Below are positions 36,549 through 39,958 of a stretch of DNA of 39,958 bases, in pieces (within the stretch, counting starts at the first letter, position 1; each line of letters starts with the position of its first letter). The position numbers and the translations under genes are program-made. The DNA comes from Kamptonema sp. UHCC 0994. GTDB lineage: Bacteria > Cyanobacteriota > Cyanobacteriia > Cyanobacteriales > Microcoleaceae. Location of the stretch: the NCBI RefSeq assembly GCF_029167235.1, contig NZ_JARFTR010000049.1:1-39958 (forward strand), in the 5' to 3' direction. The notes beneath the pieces were generated by a model. It worked only from the letters and a program-made list of their open reading frames with translations, was not told where the DNA came from and searched no databases.

Positions 36549-36881
36549 ATGAAAAAATCTCATCTATTGTTTCTAGGCACTTTAACTTCTATGGCAATAG
36601 TTGTAAGTTCCTGCCAAAACACATCCAAAGAATCTTTGTTAGACATAGCGGCTAATTTCGCCATCGAAAAATACCAAAAAGCTTCCTGTGAAGAAGTCGC
36701 CCAGATGCAACCTCAGTCTCAGTCTACAACCGGTTCACAAACTGACGCAGGGAAAAAAGCGGATCTCCAGGCAAAAGCCATCGAAATGTTGCAGAAAGAT
36801 CCTGAGATGCGTGAGAAATTTATCAATCGAGTCGCAGGGCCAATTGCCAATAAAATGTTTGAATGTAATCTAATTCCCTAG
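36549..36881 (+). CDS. Small putative lipoprotein, copy 2 (110 aa)
   Basis: The start at MKKSHLLFLGTLTSMAIV has a strong AGAGGAGGA just upstream. Longer frames from 36417 run antiparallel in content to the previous gene's end and lack support. A lipobox (VVSSC, Cys near residue 21) marks a lipoprotein. The mature part includes SLLDIAANFAIEKYQKASCEEVAQMQ and ends PEMREKFINRVAG with PIANKMFEC, nearly as in copy 1. The Pro-rich spacer of copy 1 is missing. It probably sits on the periplasmic face of a membrane. Function unknown. Confidence 0.75.
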   Translation: MKKSHLLFLGTLTSMAIVVSSCQNTSKESLLDIAANFAIEKYQKASCEEVAQMQPQSQSTTGSQTDAGKKADLQAKAIEMLQKDPEMREKFINRVAGPIANKMFECNLIP

Positions 36882-36911
36882 CTTTCTATTTTTATCTTTC
36901 CCCCAAACTCT

Positions 36912-36979
36912 TGTAGGGGCAATCCCCCTGTGGTTGCCCCGTAATTGTTTCGGGCAGGCACGGGGGCACTGCCCCTACA
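36912..36979. repeat. Intergenic TGTAGGGGCA inverted repeat
   Basis: TGTAGGGGCA (36912-36921) and TGCCCCTACA (36970-36979) are exact inverted ends of a 68-nt G/C-rich element. The same sequence is found inside two WD40 blades (12485, 12623). Confidence 0.85.
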
Positions 36980-37001
36980 GAAAACTTCCTATTTAAACAA
37001 T

Positions 37002-37025
37002 AAAAAACCACCCCAAACGAGGTGG
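37002..37025 (-). terminator. Terminator of the Calx-beta/RTX gene
   Basis: On the minus strand CCACC and GGTGG pair around an 8-nt loop, followed by six T. It lies about 110 nt after the gene's stop. Confidence 0.75.
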
Positions 37026-37134
37026 CATATAAACAAAATCTGGAAATAAAAGACACTAAAACAAGAAAAGTAAACTACTAACAATGCAGGTTTTACTAAT
37101 AGCAAGGCAGGCATTGCCCACCCTACTAATAGCC

Positions 37135-39756
37135 TTAGAGTAAAGTAAGCGCTACTGACGCTGGAGCACCGATGGAACCGGGGCCAAAACCTAAGTTGAC
37201 AGTTCCAGCAGTAAGAAGGGGATTGTTAGCAATCGAAAGGGTAACGCTAGTCTGGCCGGGGTTAAAGTTCACCGTACCACCGTTGATATTAGAAGTACCA
37301 GCAGGGTTGGTAATCGTGTAATCCAAAGTATTAATCGGTTGACCGCCGCCTGGTGCAGCAATCAGATAGTCAATTGATGCAGAAACCGTAGTGTTACCAG
37401 TGCGGTTAATTGTAAAAGTTCCAGAGGCACTGTCAGCAACGGAAGTACCCGGCCCATAAGAGAAGAAAGTCGTCGGTGCAGCGTTACTGTCTAAGATAGT
37501 CAGCACTGCTGTTGACGGACTAGCTAGAGTACCACCAGCCAGGAATAGGTTCACAGTCTCATTAGGTTCGATCAAACTGTCAAATAGAGTCTGAACTGGG
37601 ACTTGTACGCTAGCTTGTCCAGCACTAAAGGACACTGCTTGAGCCACAGGATTGTAATCACCAGGAGATGAAGCAGTACCGTCAGTAGAGCTCAACAGAA
37701 TGGTTGCTGGCTGTGTAAGGTCGCCGGTACGAGTAATTGTAATGGGAGCAGTTTGACCTTCATTGACGCTGTAGCTCGCCGCACTGAATGAAAAGACACT
37801 AGGGCCAGTAGTCGTAGTTGGAGTCGGTGTCGGCGTTGTCCCTGGAGTCGGAGTTGGAGTCGGAGTTGGAGTCGGCGCAACATCATTAATCGTCAAAGTT
37901 GCCGGATTGCTGCCCACAGTACCGCCACTAAGCACCAAGTTCACAGTTTCCGGCCCTTCAGTTAGGCTATCAGTCAAAGCCGGAACAGTGAAGCTGGCGC
38001 TATTTTGTCCAGCCGCAAAATTCAAGGAACCCGCAGCAACCGTGTAGTCAGGCGCAGTCCCGCTAGAAGTAGCCGAACCATCAACAGTAGCGTAATTAAT
38101 CGTCGCCGCCGCAGTACCACCCGTGCGAGTTACTGTAATCGTAGCTTGGCCACCTTCATTCACAGTGTAATTAGTCTGACTGAACTGGAAAACACTGGTT
38201 GGAGTCGGAGTTGGAGTCGGAGGAGTAGGAGTTACCCCTGTTCCACCATCAAAAATCGTCAGCGTTGCGGGATTAACAGTACCGACATTGCCATTGTTCA
38301 GGAAGACATTTACCGTCTCAGACCCTTCACTCAGAGTATCAGTGATAGTCGGGATGCTGAAAGTAGCGCTAGTTTGACCGGCCGCAAAGTTCAGCGTGCC
38401 AGTAGTTGGGGTATAGTCCGCAGGAGAAGAAGCCGAACCGTCAACAGTACCGTAGCCAATAGTTGCAGCAGTCGAAGTATCGCCCGTCCGCAGAACTGTC
38501 ACCGTACCGGCAGTACCTTCAGGAGTAGAGTAATTACTGGTACTAAAGCTGAAAATACTTGAAGCAGTGGTTCCCGGCGTAGGTGTAGGCGTAGGGCTAA
38601 CTGTAGTTGCCTGGTCGGAAATAAACAAGTTAGACGCAGGCAGAGTACCCAGGGTTGCGCCACCAGTTGGAGTCTGAAGTTGCAGGATTGCCGTCTCAGT
38701 TCCCTCAGCTATGCCATCAGCCGTGAGACTAAAACTAATTTGGGCCGAAGTCTGTCCGCTGGCGAAATTAACTGTCAGAGGTTGGGCAACTGTAAAGTCA
38801 TTCAGACTGGCCTGACCATTACTTCCCCCCGGAGCAACGGTATAGTTAACTGATACAGCACCTTGGCTACCACCAGTACGGAAAACATCAACACTCACAG
38901 TGCTACCCTCTGTACCGCTGTAAGTAGGCTGACCGAAGTTCAAAATACCAGGGCCAGAAGTCCCTGTTGGTGTCGGCGTTGGAGTAGGTGTCGGTGTTGG
39001 GGTTGGTGTTGGCGTTCCGACTGACTGGAACCAGGCGGGATTCGCGCTCAGTTGAGCAGCGGTAAAACCTACCATATTGACTAGATACTCGCCAGTACCG
39101 ACATCGCGAACTAGGGTGTTGCCGATGCTGATGCCGTTAAAGCCTGTGCCATCGATGAACTGAAGGTCGCTAAATTGCAAGCCACCAAACAACTGGATAA
39201 TATCGTTGCCGTTGGTGCGAAAATCGGTAATTAAGTCAGCATCGGAGACAGTAGGGCCGCCAGTCGTAGCAGTAATTTTACCGTCGCCAACTCGCCCGAT
39301 TCCGAAAATGTCACTGCCACCACCCCCACTCATAGTATCGGAACCAAGGTCGCCGTAGAGGATGTCATCTCCAAGGTCGCCCAGGATCAGGTCGTTGTTT
39401 TTGCCGCCATACATCGTATCGTTGTCTTTGCCACCGAAGATGGTGTCGTTGCCGTCGTTACCAAAGACGCTATCGTTACCGATGTCGCCCCTAACTAAGT
39501 CAGCGCCTTTACCGCCGTAAACTTGGTCATCATCTTTACCGCCGTAGACTGTATCGCTACCGTCGTTACCGTTACCAATGTCATTGCCGGGGCCAGCGAA
39601 GATTAGGTCATTTCCATCTATGGCATTGAGAACGTCATTGCCATCAAGGCCGTTAAGGGTGTCATCACCGATTAATTCAAGTAGAGAGATTGTCCTACCG
39701 TCAGATAGATTTCCGGGAAGAACATCTGGGCCGAGAGTACCATTTATATTGGGCAT
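37135..39756 (-). CDS. RTX/Calx-beta calcium-binding surface-type protein
   Basis: The 873-aa protein has RTX nonapeptide repeats near its N-terminus (about residues 30-150, GGKDNDTMYGGKNNDLIL type), which bind calcium as a parallel beta-roll. A cap-like segment (SDADLITDF...GNDIIQLFGG) follows. Then come Pro-Thr linkers and four clear plus one weaker Calx-beta domains, marked by FSxxxYxxxEG and TRTGD. The linkers are DNA tandem repeats of GGAGTTGGAGTCGG type. There is no N-terminal signal peptide, as expected of type I secretion substrates, but RTX repeats usually sit at the C-terminus. It is probably extracellular and adhesive. Repeat-rich regions may be misassembled or vary between strains. 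Confidence 0.88.
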   Translation of the reverse strand: MPNINGTLGPDVLPGNLSDGRTISLLELIGDDTLNGLDGNDVLNAIDGNDLIFAGPGNDIGNGNDGSDTVYGGKDDDQVYGGKGADLVRGDIGNDSVFGNDGNDTIFGGKDNDTMYGGKNNDLILGDLGDDILYGDLGSDTMSGGGGSDIFGIGRVGDGKITATTGGPTVSDADLITDFRTNGNDIIQLFGGLQFSDLQFIDGTGFNGISIGNTLVRDVGTGEYLVNMVGFTAAQLSANPAWFQSVGTPTPTPTPTPTPTPTPTGTSGPGILNFGQPTYSGTEGSTVSVDVFRTGGSQGAVSVNYTVAPGGSNGQASLNDFTVAQPLTVNFASGQTSAQISFSLTADGIAEGTETAILQLQTPTGGATLGTLPASNLFISDQATTVSPTPTPTPGTTASSIFSFSTSNYSTPEGTAGTVTVLRTGDTSTAATIGYGTVDGSASSPADYTPTTGTLNFAAGQTSATFSIPTITDTLSEGSETVNVFLNNGNVGTVNPATLTIFDGGTGVTPTPPTPTPTPTSVFQFSQTNYTVNEGGQATITVTRTGGTAAATINYATVDGSATSSGTAPDYTVAAGSLNFAAGQNSASFTVPALTDSLTEGPETVNLVLSGGTVGSNPATLTINDVAPTPTPTPTPTPGTTPTPTPTTTTGPSVFSFSAASYSVNEGQTAPITITRTGDLTQPATILLSSTDGTASSPGDYNPVAQAVSFSAGQASVQVPVQTLFDSLIEPNETVNLFLAGGTLASPSTAVLTILDSNAAPTTFFSYGPGTSVADSASGTFTINRTGNTTVSASIDYLIAAPGGGQPINTLDYTITNPAGTSNINGGTVNFNPGQTSVTLSIANNPLLTAGTVNLGFGPGSIGAPASVALTLL

Positions 39757-39926
39757 TTTGTGAACTCCACAGGTTAGTTATTTTGACTTTGGTAGAAGCA
39801 CCTGTAGAGATTTATCTGGGAATGTCTTGAGCTTAAATTAAGAGGCTCTGGAATTATTTGTTCCATTTCTACTTTAGAAGTAATGGTGCCGAAAAGGTTC
39901 CTGAATAAGTGGATCTTTTCAAAGCA

Positions 39927-39958
39927 GTAACGCCGCCCTCTGGGCGGTAATTTGACCG
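39927..39958. repeat. Partial GGCGGT palindromic repeat (right window edge)
   Basis: GTAACGCCGCCCTCTGGGCGG starts another copy of the repeat at 1-52; the rest lies outside the window. Confidence 0.7.

Noticed and set aside
38005-38562. 185-codon open frame antisense to the Calx-beta domains
   Set aside because: Arg/Ser-rich composition follows from the complementary repeat DNA and has no protein-like pattern.

Overview
The window looks like chromosomal DNA from a cyanobacterium, most likely a filamentous one with a repeat-rich genome. The evidence is the many HIP1-type GCGATCGC octamers, a Ycf33/DUF751 gene, a cyanobacteriochrome-type GAF domain, Uma2 genes, AAA-like/WD40 proteins, and at least five families of short palindromic or MITE-like repeats. 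The genus cannot be fixed by eye. No rRNA, tRNA, CRISPR array or transposase gene was found.

Left part (1-7,700). A radical-SAM gene of the MJ0619/tetraether-synthase-like type is cut in two by a 101-bp element with inverted ends and a TA target duplication. Next to it lies a divergent Lgt-like membrane protein that has lost several catalytic residues of true Lgt. A repeat-bearing membrane protein, a secreted metallophosphoesterase, a small PD-(D/E)XK nuclease convergent with a Dam-type adenine methylase, an ADP-ribosylglycohydrolase and ycf33 follow.

Middle part (7,700-26,500). There is a large GH15/phosphorylase-kinase-like protein, then two adjacent AAA-like ATPases on the minus strand: one with a 14-repeat WD40 tail, the other with an N-terminal helical/HTH region and a degenerate Walker B. 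On the plus strand are three signalling genes in a row: two histidine kinases with ethylene-receptor-type membrane domains and a response-regulator adenylyl cyclase. The second kinase also has a GAF domain with both the DXCF and Cys-His motifs of a cyanobacteriochrome. The arrangement suggests a receptor cluster sensing ethylene and light with cAMP as output. An ABC1/UbiB kinase and a short NB-ARC protein follow.

Right part (26,500-39,958). It holds a DHH phosphoesterase, an HNH nuclease, a HEAT-repeat/transmembrane/NACHT protein with a signal peptide, a BrnT-type toxin-antitoxin pair, thiC under a TPP riboswitch, two tandem Uma2 genes, two tandem small exported proteins, and a large RTX/Calx-beta protein. 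Both window edges lie in copies of the same GGCGGT-palindrome repeat.

Most interesting are the ethylene/light/cAMP cluster, the element-split lipid-type radical-SAM gene beside the altered Lgt homologue, and the several STAND-type NTPases (AAA-like pair, NB-ARC, HEAT-TM-NACHT) that lack a recognisable effector domain.
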